A stretch of DNA of 33,585 nucleotides from a virus (IMGVR_UViG_3300044464_000009:1-33585), one strand, 5' to 3'; positions 24,520 to 30,881 are shown, counted from the stretch's first letter. Notes: generated from the sequence alone by a model not told the origin. Numbers and translations: made by a program.

Positions 24520-24788
24520 TTCTTCCCCCCTTGCGGCTTCGCTTCGCCGCGCATGAAAATCTGCGCGATGTTCGCCTCGGGAACGATCGCGTCGTAGTGA
24601 TCGGTCGGGACGATCCGGTGCTCCAGGATGACGCTCCCAGGGCGTTCGCCCCTCGACGGATCTCCCATGCGCGCGGTGATCTTTCCGGCCGTTGCCGAGC
24701 TCGCTGGGTTTCCCTTATCCCAGTACTGCTGTGGGATCCCGCCAATGTCGACCAGCTCCTTGAACTTCACGCGGTAGATTTCGCTCAC
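24516..24788 (-). CDS. Small hypothetical protein, 90 aa
   Basis: It starts with GTG at 24788 overlapping the GroES-like gene stop, with AGAGGA ten bases upstream. The sequence (MSEIYRVKFKELVDIGGIP, then GSVILEHRIVPTDHYDAIV) is beta-rich with a basic Gly/Lys tail. No motif or family is recognised. Coupled translation with the co-chaperonin gene suggests joint expression rather than shared function. Confidence 0.6.
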   Translation of the reverse strand: MSEIYRVKFKELVDIGGIPQQYWDKGNPASSATAGKITARMGDPSRGERPGSVILEHRIVPTDHYDAIVPEANIAQIFMRGEAKPQGGKK

Positions 24789-25144
24789 TGGATGGTGATC
24801 CTCTGCCCATCATGCGGGCTCACGAGGGACGATACCTTGTCGAGGTCCCGGACGCGCATTCCGACGTCGGCGAAGCGGATCAGTAGCATCTCCTCGGAGT
24901 CGACGGGAAACACGATTTGCCCCTTCGACTGTCGGAAGAAGATGATCACGTCACCGACGTTCACCGGCATCGAGATGAGAATCCCGTTAGCGTTGTGCCA
25001 ACCCTCGCTTGCAGCTGCCACTTCAGCGCGCTGCCAAGGCGTGTTGTCGATCGCCATCTCGGGGATGATCAGTCCACCTCGAGTCTTGTTTCCCGTGGCT
25101 AGGACGCGCACGAGCAGAAGGTCTCCAAAGAGTTCGTAATTCAT
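24785..25144 (-). CDS. groES: GroES-like co-chaperonin, 119 aa
   Basis: The N-terminus LLLVRVLATGNKTRGGLIIPE fits the GroES start and mobile loop, with the GGLII hydrophobic contact that docks on GroEL. Then come a beta strand RAEVAAASEG, the VNVGDVIIFF core strand (GroES: VKVGDIVIF) and EEMLLIRFADVGMRV at the C-terminal end. Length is near the host family norm plus a short extension. Phage co-chaperonins such as T4 gp31 replace host GroES to fold capsid proteins, so a role in capsid assembly is a reasonable inference. No GroEL gene is visible, so it must use the host ring. Confidence 0.85.
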   Translation of the reverse strand: MNYELFGDLLLVRVLATGNKTRGGLIIPEMAIDNTPWQRAEVAAASEGWHNANGILISMPVNVGDVIIFFRQSKGQIVFPVDSEEMLLIRFADVGMRVRDLDKVSSLVSPHDGQRITIQ

Positions 25145-25599
25145 TTTCCTGGGGTTCCTGGGGTGAGAAATTCGGTGAGCGGAACGTGGACGCTGGCGCG
25201 GTACCGACCGCGCATGGACTCAGAGGACGGACCGGTGCTTGTGCAGATCACAGCCTTCGACCGGTCCACGTTGATGCGCTTGAGGAGCTCGGCCGCAACG
25301 CCCTGGCCTCGCAGCGGACGGCCATCGGAATCGTGGTCACGACAGTACAGCCAGTGAACCAGCGGAACCGCGGGTCCCTCAGCGTAGAGCACGTAGCCCA
25401 CGATGTAGTCGTGATCGAAGTCCTTGACGCAGAGCAGCGCGCGGGTGTCAGGACGGTCAAGCACAGCGTCGATGACGTGGCCGATCTGGCGCCCCGTTCG
25501 CATCGTGCCGTGCCGCTGGCTGGCGTGCATCCCGAGCATCGATCGCGCCCAGGTCGAGGCGATGTATGGCTGGTCCGTTAGACGAGGGCCCCGGATCAT
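25141..25599 (-). CDS. GNAT-like acetyltransferase, 152 aa
   Basis: The core shows a GNAT pattern: a strand IVGYVLYAEG, a segment LVHWLYCRDH, then RPLRGQGVAAELLKRI, which is the R/Q-x-x-G-x-A acetyl-CoA pyrophosphate loop. It is followed by the terminal strand AVICTSTGPSSESM. The size is at the low end of the family. The start ATG at 25599 overlaps the upstream stop (ATGA) with no strong ribosome site. Substrate is unknown; phage GNATs can target proteins or small molecules. It sits next to the GroES-like gene, in an accessory stretch. Confidence 0.7.
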   Translation of the reverse strand: MIRGPRLTDQPYIASTWARSMLGMHASQRHGTMRTGRQIGHVIDAVLDRPDTRALLCVKDFDHDYIVGYVLYAEGPAVPLVHWLYCRDHDSDGRPLRGQGVAAELLKRINVDRSKAVICTSTGPSSESMRGRYRASVHVPLTEFLTPGTPGK

Positions 25600-25844
25600 C
25601 GCAGCACCGCATCAACCTTGATCTGATGCTTGACCTTCTTGACCGCCTCGAGTAGCGCCGTCGCAATCCGGATTGCATCATCGGTTGACAGGTACTCAAC
25701 ATGAAAGTCACGGCCGCCATCCGATCTCCGGGCTTCACGATCTCCTAGCGAGAACATGATGGGTGTGAGTTCGTCCATCGGCACCTCGCAGTACACGCGA
25801 ACCCACCAGAGCGGCTCACGATCAACGGTGTCGTAGGCGCTCAT
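25596..25844 (-). CDS. Small hypothetical protein, 82 aa
   Basis: The start is the ATG at 25844 (MSAYDTVDREPLWWVRV), sharing ATGA with the upstream stop; a longer frame to 25892 lacks support. A strand-rich first half with two Trp is followed by a helix DDAIRIATALLEAVKKVKHQ. No family is recognised. It is part of the overlapping chain of small genes. Confidence 0.6.
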   Translation of the reverse strand: MSAYDTVDREPLWWVRVYCEVPMDELTPIMFSLGDREARRSDGGRDFHVEYLSTDDAIRIATALLEAVKKVKHQIKVDAVLR

Positions 25845-26128
25845 CGCATCACCCGGCGAAGCTCCGCCGCTTCTGGGCTGGGGTCTGCCCACAGAGCTTC
25901 CCGTTGCTCTGGCGTGAGGTTGGCTGCGACCCGTACGGCCGTCGCATGACGCTGAAACGCCTCGGACAGCGACCGAACCGTGAACCCGGAACCATCCCAG
26001 CGATCAGCGCGAAACGGCGTCCAGCGCTCGGGCCGGGTAGCTCCCATGTGGATCGCCAACTCGCACCACTCGGACCCGGTTTCGGGTAACAGTTTCGCTA
26101 CCGTCACGTTAAGAGGGAGTAGGCTCAT
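25841..26128 (-). CDS. Small hypothetical protein, 95 aa
   Basis: The ATG at 26128 is preceded by GGAGGC seven bases away and overlaps the upstream stop (ATGA); the longer frame to 26341 is a shadow of the next gene. It has an N-terminal strand MSLLPLNVTVAKLLP, a Trp-containing middle and a C-terminal helix with LTPEQREALWADPSPEAAEL. That last motif resembles small helical assemblies, but no family is named. Function unknown. Confidence 0.6.
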   Translation of the reverse strand: MSLLPLNVTVAKLLPETGSEWCELAIHMGATRPERWTPFRADRWDGSGFTVRSLSEAFQRHATAVRVAANLTPEQREALWADPSPEAAELRRVMR

Positions 26129-26481
26129 GGTCGTAGCCTCCAGATCCCATCCACGAACTCCCGGCACTGGCAGGGGACCGCGCGCTCCTTTGCAGCCCAG
26201 CACGCCTTCTCGGTAGCTGTGGGACCGACCGCGCACATGGCCAGCACGAACCCATCGATCGGTATTCCCACCTGACAGTCCCAGGCATCCTGTGCTCCGG
26301 GGCTGTGCTTGCGGATGTAGCCCCACGGATCGGGATGCCATTGCGGATCGGTAGCTGGTCGCGTTGGTGGCTTACGAGTCCTTGATACCCTGAACACCGA
26401 AGTCGGGGCGCTGGTCTCGCGCTTCTCGCGTTGCTCTCGCAGCGCCAAGAACCGAGCCGCGCTCTCGTCGGATGTGCTCAC
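26125..26481 (-). CDS. Hypothetical protein with several Cys, 118 aa
   Basis: It starts with GTG at 26481 (GTGA overlap), with AGGGG eight bases upstream. The first 30 residues are a charged helix (ARFLALREQREKRE), followed by a Pro-rich linker. The C-terminal half has WDCQVGIPIDGFVLAMC, ACWAAKERAVPCQCREF and W residues that suggest a compact, disulfide- or metal-stabilised fold. No family is recognised. Confidence 0.6.
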   Translation of the reverse strand: MSTSDESAARFLALREQREKRETSAPTSVFRVSRTRKPPTRPATDPQWHPDPWGYIRKHSPGAQDAWDCQVGIPIDGFVLAMCAVGPTATEKACWAAKERAVPCQCREFVDGIWRLRP

Positions 26482-27158
26482 TTCGGGATCCCCTCGAGCA
26501 ACGCCATGCGCTGCGCCGTCTCATCTGTGGTTGTCGCAGTGGACCGGTTGACCTCGGCCTCAGCGAGAGTCTCGCTAGGTTGCAGCAGCATCGTGGTTCG
26601 CTTCGTCACGGTGCCCTTGTCGAGCTCCGCTACCGCGCGCTCCACCGCCCGGTTGCCGACGTCCTCAGCAGCACATGGGTGCGCATCGTATTCCCGGCGC
26701 GCTAGCTCCGGGTCACCCACCTTGAGGCCACAGAACCCGCATGCGCACTGCGTCCAGTAGGCCACACCGAGCGGAAAGGCTTCGCTCGCAAACGCTTCCT
26801 GAGAGCGGAGGGCAGCCTTTCGGTTGCGCTGGTTCACCTCCTTCCGTAGGGCCGCCATGGACATTCCGTAGCTGGCCATGCGACGCTCGAACTTGGCCTT
26901 AGACTCACCGTACCGCGGCCGGGGTGTGCATTCCGTGCTCGTGATGGCCGGGCTCCACCCAGGGGAATTCCCGCTCTCCAGTTCAGCCTTGGACAACGGC
27001 GTCACGAGGTCCGGCTGCACCGCCCCCGCAGCGGTCGAGAGCCGCGCGATGGTCCGTTCGAGTTGTTCCTGAGTTGCGCGGGGCTTGGGCGGATCGGGTT
27101 GCTTCAGCTTGGCCCGGGTGATGTCGTCGAAGATCCCCTCGAATGGGTACCGGGTCAC
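26478..27158 (-). CDS. Hypothetical protein with zinc-finger-like cluster, 226 aa
   Basis: Translation starts at the GTG at 27158 (GTGA overlap with the 61-aa gene), behind GGGG. The first 120 residues are basic and helical with a Pro-rich part (PDPPKPRATQEQLERTIARL). Then WTQCACGFCGLKVGD and YDAHPC form a CxC-x2-C...HxC cluster, probably a zinc site, and a charged helical tail follows. The composition suggests nucleic-acid binding, but that is inference and no family is recognised. Confidence 0.65.
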   Translation of the reverse strand: MTRYPFEGIFDDITRAKLKQPDPPKPRATQEQLERTIARLSTAAGAVQPDLVTPLSKAELESGNSPGWSPAITSTECTPRPRYGESKAKFERRMASYGMSMAALRKEVNQRNRKAALRSQEAFASEAFPLGVAYWTQCACGFCGLKVGDPELARREYDAHPCAAEDVGNRAVERAVAELDKGTVTKRTTMLLQPSETLAEAEVNRSTATTTDETAQRMALLEGIPK

Positions 27159-27340
27159 TTCACACCCCAAACGTCACGCCAGGTCTGGCGCTCATGAACC
27201 TCCGAGGCATCAGCGATGCACTTCGGTTGGGTGCCAGTTATTTGATGCCCCCAGGCCCGCTCCCATGCCGACCGCTCAAGGAAGCTGTCCCATGATGGAC
27301 GCCCTAACGTAGTACCAGAACGCGGAACCTGATCGCGCAT
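27155..27340 (-). CDS. Small hypothetical protein, 61 aa
   Basis: The ORF (MRDQVPRSGTTLGRPSWDSF, ending QTWRDVWGVK) lies between the 47-aa gene and the 226-aa gene and overlaps the latter's GTG start. Only a short GGAG directly precedes the ATG, so translation efficiency is unclear. It is rich in Trp and Arg. No family is recognised and the evidence for expression is the packed context only. Confidence 0.45.
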   Translation of the reverse strand: MRDQVPRSGTTLGRPSWDSFLERSAWERAWGHQITGTQPKCIADASEVHERQTWRDVWGVK

Positions 27341-27376
27341 GCTCCATAAGGCACACGAGATCAGGAGGTTGTCAAG

Positions 27377-27520
27377 CTAGTTCTCAGTACCGAGCTCCTC
27401 CGGCTTCCTGCCGAGGAGGGGGCGAAGCTCGCCCGCGAGTTGACCCGCAGCCTGGACGGCGAACGTGACGCCGACGCGGCGGCGGCGTGGGACGAGGAAA
27501 TCGAGCGCCTTCGACTTCAT
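27377..27520 (-). CDS. Possible small basic protein after dam, 47 aa
   Basis: This short frame (MKSKALDFLVPRRRRVGVTF, ending EELGTEN) follows the methyltransferase gene after 23 bases and stays in the same GC-rich patch. It has a basic RRRR cluster and Leu/Gly-rich helix. There is no clear Shine-Dalgarno before the ATG at 27520. It may be a small accessory gene that arrived with dam, or a chance frame. Confidence 0.35.
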   Translation of the reverse strand: MKSKALDFLVPRRRRVGVTFAVQAAGQLAGELRPLLGRKPEELGTEN

Positions 27521-27543
27521 CGGCGACCCATCGCCGAGGTCGT

Positions 27544-28467
27544 TCAGTAGCCGCCGGTCACGATGACTTCGTCGACGTCGCCGCGCTTGGATGCGTTCGA
27601 GTTGATGGCGCGGCTGCACTTCACGCGATCGATGTGGAAGCCCTTGTAGAGCGAGCGGATGAACGGCGTGTCGCTGTTGGACAGCATCACCCGGCAGCCG
27701 CGCGCGACGAGCAGCCGCGCCGTGGCGGCGAGCTCGCGCTGGTGCTCGCCGCTGAACGACCCCGTGGTGTAGCTCGTGAAGCTCGCGGTCTGGGTCAGCG
27801 GATCGTAGGGCGGATCGAAGTAGATGAAGTCGCCGCGGCGCGCGTCGGCCACCGCGGTCTGGTAGTCGCTGCAGCGCAGGGTCGCGCGACCGAGCACCGT
27901 GCTCGCCGCGTGCAGCGCCTCGGGCACGCAGATCGGCGGATCGGTGTAGCGGCCGATCGGCACGTTGAACGCGCCGGATCGGTTGACCCGCCACAGGCCG
28001 TTGAAGCAGGTCTTGTTGAGGTAGATGAAGGTCGCCGCGCGGTCGGCCGAGGTCCACGACCGCTCGCGATCGTTCCATCGCGTGCGCGCGGTGTAGTAGT
28101 GCGACTCGGAGTGCGCCGAGCGGTGGTGCTCGAGCTTGCGGATCACGGCGGCCACGTCGCGGGTGAGGCAAGTGTAGAGCCCGATCAGGTCGGGGTTCGA
28201 GTCCGCGAGCACCGCGCGCTCCGGGGCGATCCGGAAGAACATCGCGGCGCCCCCGGCGAACGGCTCGTAGTAGCGCTCGAACTGATCGGGCATCCGCTCG
28301 ATCAGCGCGGGCAGGAGCTTGGTCTTGCCACCGACCCACTTGACGACCGGTGAAGCAACAAAATCGGGGAGCGCTGGGCGTAGATCGCGCCTCGCGCGCA
28401 GCAAACGAGAAGGCATGACCGGGATCGTCGAGGGCCTCGATCTCATGGGAGCACGGTGGCGGGTCAT
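27544..28467 (-). CDS. dam: Dam-type N6-adenine DNA methyltransferase, 307 aa
   Basis: All D12-class signatures are present: PVVKWVGGKTKLLPAL (SAM loop), YYEPFAGGAAMFF, FIYLNKTCFNGLWRVN with GAFNVPIGRY (target recognition region), DFIYFDPPYDPL (catalytic DPPY) and RVMLSNSDTPFI. The family methylates the N6 of adenine in a short DNA target; phages use it to evade restriction or tune replication and packaging. The ATG at 28467 overlaps the preceding stop (ATGA) with AAGGAG very close; starts at 28446 and 28416 are also possible. The gene body reaches 75% G+C in two lines that I counted (27841-27960), above many neighbouring lines, suggesting recent transfer. Confidence 0.9.
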   Translation of the reverse strand: MTRHRAPMRSRPSTIPVMPSRLLRARRDLRPALPDFVASPVVKWVGGKTKLLPALIERMPDQFERYYEPFAGGAAMFFRIAPERAVLADSNPDLIGLYTCLTRDVAAVIRKLEHHRSAHSESHYYTARTRWNDRERSWTSADRAATFIYLNKTCFNGLWRVNRSGAFNVPIGRYTDPPICVPEALHAASTVLGRATLRCSDYQTAVADARRGDFIYFDPPYDPLTQTASFTSYTTGSFSGEHQRELAATARLLVARGCRVMLSNSDTPFIRSLYKGFHIDRVKCSRAINSNASKRGDVDEVIVTGGY

Positions 28468-28664
28468 TGCTCCTTGATGACACTGTACCACCCGCTCCAC
28501 CCGTCGCAGAGCGCGATCTCGGACTGCCTGAACATGTGGGCAACGCCGTCACGTAGCAACAAACGACCGTTGACGCGATCGACCCCATTGCGGGCCAGGC
28601 TTGCGCAGTTGGCGCACGGCGTGAAGTACAGGTGGAGCCGGATCCGTTCCACTCGCGCGCTCAT
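28464..28664 (-). CDS. Small hypothetical protein, 66 aa
   Basis: The start is the ATG at 28664 (MSARVERIRLHLYFTPCANC), overlapping the lipoprotein stop (ATGA); the longer frame to 28835 is a shadow of that gene. It contains CANC and a single later Cys, and a Trp-rich C-terminus GWSGWYSVIKEQ. No ribosome site is visible, so coupling is likely. Function unknown. Confidence 0.55.
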   Translation of the reverse strand: MSARVERIRLHLYFTPCANCASLARNGVDRVNGRLLLRDGVAHMFRQSEIALCDGWSGWYSVIKEQ

Positions 28665-29275
28665 GGGATGAGGGTGCAGGTGTACCCAGCATCGTGGCGC
28701 TCGCACCAGAAGGCCGAGCACCAGGTGCTGTTGGCGAGGTCTATCAGGCAGAGGCCACGGACAAACCTGGGCGTCCCATCGTTGAGATCCCAGTCGACCG
28801 TGCAGGAGTAGTTCCCATCCTCCTGACGCGTACAATCCACTGACGATACCAACGGTCGTTGCCCGAGCGAGAGCCCGGCACGCCGAGCTGCGTTACTCGC
28901 CGCGTTGAGCGTGGCCTGACCACGCGTCCCATCACCAGGGTGACAGAGCGCATCGGGGTCGGGCAGCGGCTCACCGCCCGGTGCGATCGGGTCGGAGATG
29001 CACGGGTCGTCACCTCCGCCATCGGGAAGGACCGGGATTAGGATGCTGCAGGTGCAACCTGTTCGTGGGTTGCAGCAGCACACGCCTCCGCTGACGACCG
29101 CGCAGCATTGGCCGTCCTCCCCGCAGGCCACTAGATTGGGGTCAGTGACCCCCGTGAACTCCGCGAGCATCGCGGCGGCGATCGCGAAGTCCTCTTTCTT
29201 GTTCGTGTCACTCTCCCCCTGAGTGGATGTCTGCATACATGAACACACCATCAGTAGCATCGCGAATTTTCTCAT
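28661..29275 (-). CDS. Cys-rich lipoprotein, 204 aa
   Basis: The start is the ATG at 29275, with an ATGA junction to the upstream gene. MRKFAMLLMVCSC is a short signal peptide ending in a VCSC lipobox-like site (C13). The mature part has a helix FAIAAAMLAEFTG, then a dense Cys block (GEDGQCCAVVSGGVCCCNP, TGCTCSI), a Gly/Asp/Pro-rich linker and paired Cys in the C-terminal half (CTRQEDGNYSC, ending CTLIP). It probably sits in the cell envelope, stabilised by disulfides. The Cys/Asp/Gly style resembles myxobacterial surface proteins. Function unknown: host-surface modification, exclusion of other phages or lysis-related roles are possible. Confidence 0.65.
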   Translation of the reverse strand: MRKFAMLLMVCSCMQTSTQGESDTNKKEDFAIAAAMLAEFTGVTDPNLVACGEDGQCCAVVSGGVCCCNPRTGCTCSILIPVLPDGGGDDPCISDPIAPGGEPLPDPDALCHPGDGTRGQATLNAASNAARRAGLSLGQRPLVSSVDCTRQEDGNYSCTVDWDLNDGTPRFVRGLCLIDLANSTWCSAFWCERHDAGYTCTLIP

Positions 29276-29538
29276 CGTTGACACCATACGCTTGTCCCAT
29301 TCTGATGCAAGGTCGCACCAGTACAATGTAGCAAGCCAGATACAGGTTCTGGTCCATCCAGATCGCGCCTAAGTTTCGCATCCTCGAGGTCATCCTGCGG
29401 TCGACCGAGCACCGGCGCGATCTGGTAGGAACCATCCTGTCGCGCCCTGGTCATGTACCAGCCCGCGGGCGCTCGCAGGTGCTGGCAATGCACCACGCAA
29501 CACAACACCACGAGCAGGACGACGAGCAGGCGCGGCAT
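29272..29538 (-). CDS. Small membrane-anchored or exported protein, 88 aa
   Basis: The start is the ATG at 29538 (TGATG with the 57-aa gene stop). MPRLLVVLLVVLCCVVHC is a strongly hydrophobic N-terminal segment, acting as a signal or membrane anchor. A 65-residue soluble part follows, with a charged helix (RPQDDLEDAKLRRDLD) and a C-terminal Cys pair. It is coupled to the lipoprotein gene that follows. This pairing of an anchored protein with a lipoprotein recalls spanin pairs, but the second protein is far larger than an outer spanin. I treat it as unknown. Confidence 0.6.
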   Translation of the reverse strand: MPRLLVVLLVVLCCVVHCQHLRAPAGWYMTRARQDGSYQIAPVLGRPQDDLEDAKLRRDLDGPEPVSGLLHCTGATLHQNGTSVWCQR

Positions 29539-29711
29539 CACCGACTCCCCAGTGTGTTCGCGACGTCGAAGTACGCCTCGGACTCGGCGACCTTGAGCGG
29601 AAGACCTCCATCGAGATGTCGGATCGCAGTACGCTCCTCCCAGAACTCTCGCACCTCCTCGTAAGGTCGACCGACGTTCCGGGCGATCGCGCGAAGCTTC
29701 CCCTCGTTCAT
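29538..29711 (-). CDS. Small protein with ERxAI...DGG motif, 57 aa
   Basis: The frame starts at the ATG at 29711 in an ATGA overlap and ends in a TGATG overlap with the next gene. The protein begins MNEGKLRAIARNVGRPYEE, then FWEERTAIRHLDGGLPLKV, then AESEAYFDVANTLGSR. The W-x-E-R-x-A-I-x(3)-[DE]-G-G core recurs in the 1406-aa internal protein (WAERAAILEYEGG), so the motif is used twice in this phage. It is a short helical element of unknown role. Junctions on both sides support a real gene. Confidence 0.6.
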   Translation of the reverse strand: MNEGKLRAIARNVGRPYEEVREFWEERTAIRHLDGGLPLKVAESEAYFDVANTLGSR

Positions 29712-29833
29712 CGCTGACCAAGCCGGTACTCGAGATCGTCGATGCGACTCATCGCATAGCTCAACGCCTCAGCTAGGCGCACGATGAACTTGATGGCGCC
29801 GACATCGCTGGCCGTGACAACGCCCTCGCTCAT
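29708..29833 (-). CDS. Very small helical protein, 41 aa
   Basis: The frame MSEGVVTASDVGAIKFIVRL continues with an amphipathic helix and ends RIDDLEYRLGQR. Start and stop both sit in ATGA overlaps with its neighbours, so expression is likely despite the short length. The helical, mildly acidic composition gives no function. A possible role is a small regulator or assembly peptide. Confidence 0.5.
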   Translation of the reverse strand: MSEGVVTASDVGAIKFIVRLAEALSYAMSRIDDLEYRLGQR

Positions 29834-29970
29834 GGCCAGCTCTCATCGTCACAGTCGCACCCGCATCCCTCGTCGTCTCGGTCCTCTTCTCGGCGTAGTG
29901 CCCCATGCCAGACCGCTAGGCCAACCGCGATCGAGAACGCCCAGATCAGGAAGAACTCAAGAAGGGTCAC
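29830..29970 (-). CDS. Small single-TM protein with Cys/Asp-rich tail, 46 aa
   Basis: The GTG at 29970 overlaps the stop of the RHH gene. The sequence MTLLEFFLIWAFSIAVGLAV is one transmembrane helix. It is followed by a charged, Cys-rich tail (WHGALRREEDRDDEGCGCDC) ending DDESWP. A single TM helix with a charged tail is compatible with a small holin or antiholin, but no holin family is recognised and no endolysin gene is in view. The unusual CGCDCDD tail may bind metal. Confidence 0.5.
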   Translation of the reverse strand: MTLLEFFLIWAFSIAVGLAVWHGALRREEDRDDEGCGCDCDDESWP

Positions 29971-30140
29971 GTCGTCACCAACGCCAGCTGAAACCAGGCG
30001 CTCATGCTCAGGTTCCCATGCTCGGCCAGCGCCTGCACCTTGGTGTACTCGCTCTCGGTGAGCCAGACGGTGACGCCGCGAGAGCGCTTGACCTCCGGAT
30101 CAACCGGTGGACGCCCGACCAGTGGCTTGCGTTTGCTCAT
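29967..30140 (-). CDS. Ribbon-helix-helix DNA-binding protein, 57 aa
   Basis: AGGAG lies five bases before the ATG at 30140. The basic N-terminus (MSKRKPLVGRPPVDPEVK) leads into RGVTVWLTESEYTKVQALAE, a beta strand plus helix, then HGNLSMSAWFQLALVTT, the second helix. This is the strand-helix-helix layout of Arc/MetJ/CopG-type dimeric repressors. It is short, as these proteins usually are. It probably regulates phage genes, perhaps at the nearby 15-bp palindrome or the promoter at 30385-30413; that link is inferred. Confidence 0.65.
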   Translation of the reverse strand: MSKRKPLVGRPPVDPEVKRSRGVTVWLTESEYTKVQALAEHGNLSMSAWFQLALVTT

Positions 30141-30165
30141 GTATTCTCCTGTCGGTCAGTCATGT

Positions 30166-30378
30166 TCATCCCCGGATCGTTAGAGAGTACGCTCCGTACC
30201 TAGCCGTCTTCACAGCGTCGATCAATCCAGCTTTGATCGCCCGATGGACCGCCGCGTAGCCGAACCGTCGGCTCGGTCCGATGTGTTCAGCGACCGGAAG
30301 GATCGCGCAGCCAGGGTGGTTGGTGACGTAGTTCACGGCCGCCTGCATCTGCGGTCCAACTCGGTTCGTTTTGGTCAT
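30166..30378 (-). CDS. Winged-helix-like DNA-binding protein, 70 aa, leaderless
   Basis: The sequence (GPQMQAAVNYVTNHPGCAIL, then FGYAAVHRAIKAGLIDAV, then YGAYSLTI) looks like a small winged helix: a helix, a recognition helix AAVHRAIKAGLI and a beta wing. There is no Shine-Dalgarno. The promoter at 30385-30413 places the predicted transcription start on its ATG, so it is likely leaderless and the first gene of a transcript running into the RHH gene. It may act as a repressor or regulator. Family naming is by pattern only. Confidence 0.65.
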   Translation of the reverse strand: MTKTNRVGPQMQAAVNYVTNHPGCAILPVAEHIGPSRRFGYAAVHRAIKAGLIDAVKTARYGAYSLTIRG

Positions 30379-30384
30379 GCACTT

Positions 30385-30413
30385 ACTCTAATCGCATAAC
30401 CCCGTCCTGTCAA
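30385..30413 (-). promoter_or_regulatory. Promoter with leaderless spacing for the winged-helix gene
   Basis: Read on the minus strand, TTGACA (30413-30408) is followed by a 17-base spacer and TAGAGT (30390-30385), a 4/6 match to the -10 box. Exactly six bases lie between it and the ATG at 30378. The -35 is perfect. The spacing to the ATG equals that of the plus-strand promoter at 12045-12073, so transcription should start at or next to the ATG. Confidence 0.65.
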
Positions 30414-30431
30414 CAACTCGGTGCGTGAAAG

Positions 30432-30821
30432 TCAGCTCACGCCGTCCGCCAGCGCCAGGCGACCGCGACGGCGAAGCTCCGAGTCAAGCTCCTCGTCCGA
30501 GAGTTCGCGCACCGCCTCACGGCCGAGCTCCACCATCTCGGTGGAGAACTCGTCATCCGTTAGAACGGACATCCCGGCGCGCTTGGCCAGCAACTGCATC
30601 TTCACCCTCTCCCGCTCCTCGGTGAGCAGCGCCGCGAACGTGGTCGAGTAGAGACCGTAGATCCTCGCCCAATCCCGGTCGGGCAGCCCGCCAGCCACGA
30701 AATTGTGCTCGAGTGAATCCTGCATCTTCTCCACCAACTTCAGATGCTTGGGGGTGCGACGTCGCAGCCACTCCTGTACGTTTGCCCGCTCCTCGCGCCA
30801 ACGATCATCAGCTTCGGACAT
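30432..30821 (-). CDS. Helical protein, possible small terminase or regulator, 129 aa
   Basis: The protein is highly charged and helical (DRWREERANVQEWLRRRTP, then LKLVEKMQDSLEHNF) with a middle part DRDWARIYGLYSTTFAALLT and an acidic C-terminal half (LSDEELDSELRRRGRL). Small terminase subunits and some regulators share this plan, but I see no diagnostic motif. Its ATG at 30821 lacks a ribosome site at proper distance. A weak promoter-like -10 (TAAGAT) lies exactly six bases upstream, again the leaderless spacing. It is separated from the winged-helix gene by a 53-base promoter gap. Confidence 0.6.
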   Translation of the reverse strand: MSEADDRWREERANVQEWLRRRTPKHLKLVEKMQDSLEHNFVAGGLPDRDWARIYGLYSTTFAALLTEERERVKMQLLAKRAGMSVLTDDEFSTEMVELGREAVRELSDEELDSELRRRGRLALADGVS

Positions 30822-30827
30822 GGCTGA

Positions 30828-30857
30828 ATCTTACTCCGACCCCCTGGCCCCCTGCAA
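30828..30857 (-). promoter_or_regulatory. Weak candidate promoter, leaderless spacing
   Basis: TAAGAT (30833-30828, minus strand) sits six bases before the ATG at 30821, and TTGCAG (30857-30852) lies 18 bases further upstream. Both boxes are only partial matches, so the call rests on the repeated six-base -10 to ATG distance and on the missing Shine-Dalgarno. Confidence 0.35.
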
Positions 30858-30881
30858 CCGTGGCAAATTTACCATACCCCT

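Noticed and set aside
27487-28353. 288-aa plus-strand ORF
   Set aside because: Antisense to dam, a product of high GC reducing stop codons; no ribosome site or family motif.
27377-28588. 403-aa minus-strand ORF across dam
   Set aside because: Arg/Pro-rich out-of-frame reading of a GC-rich methyltransferase whose own frame has all family motifs; only its last 47 codons are kept as a possible small gene.
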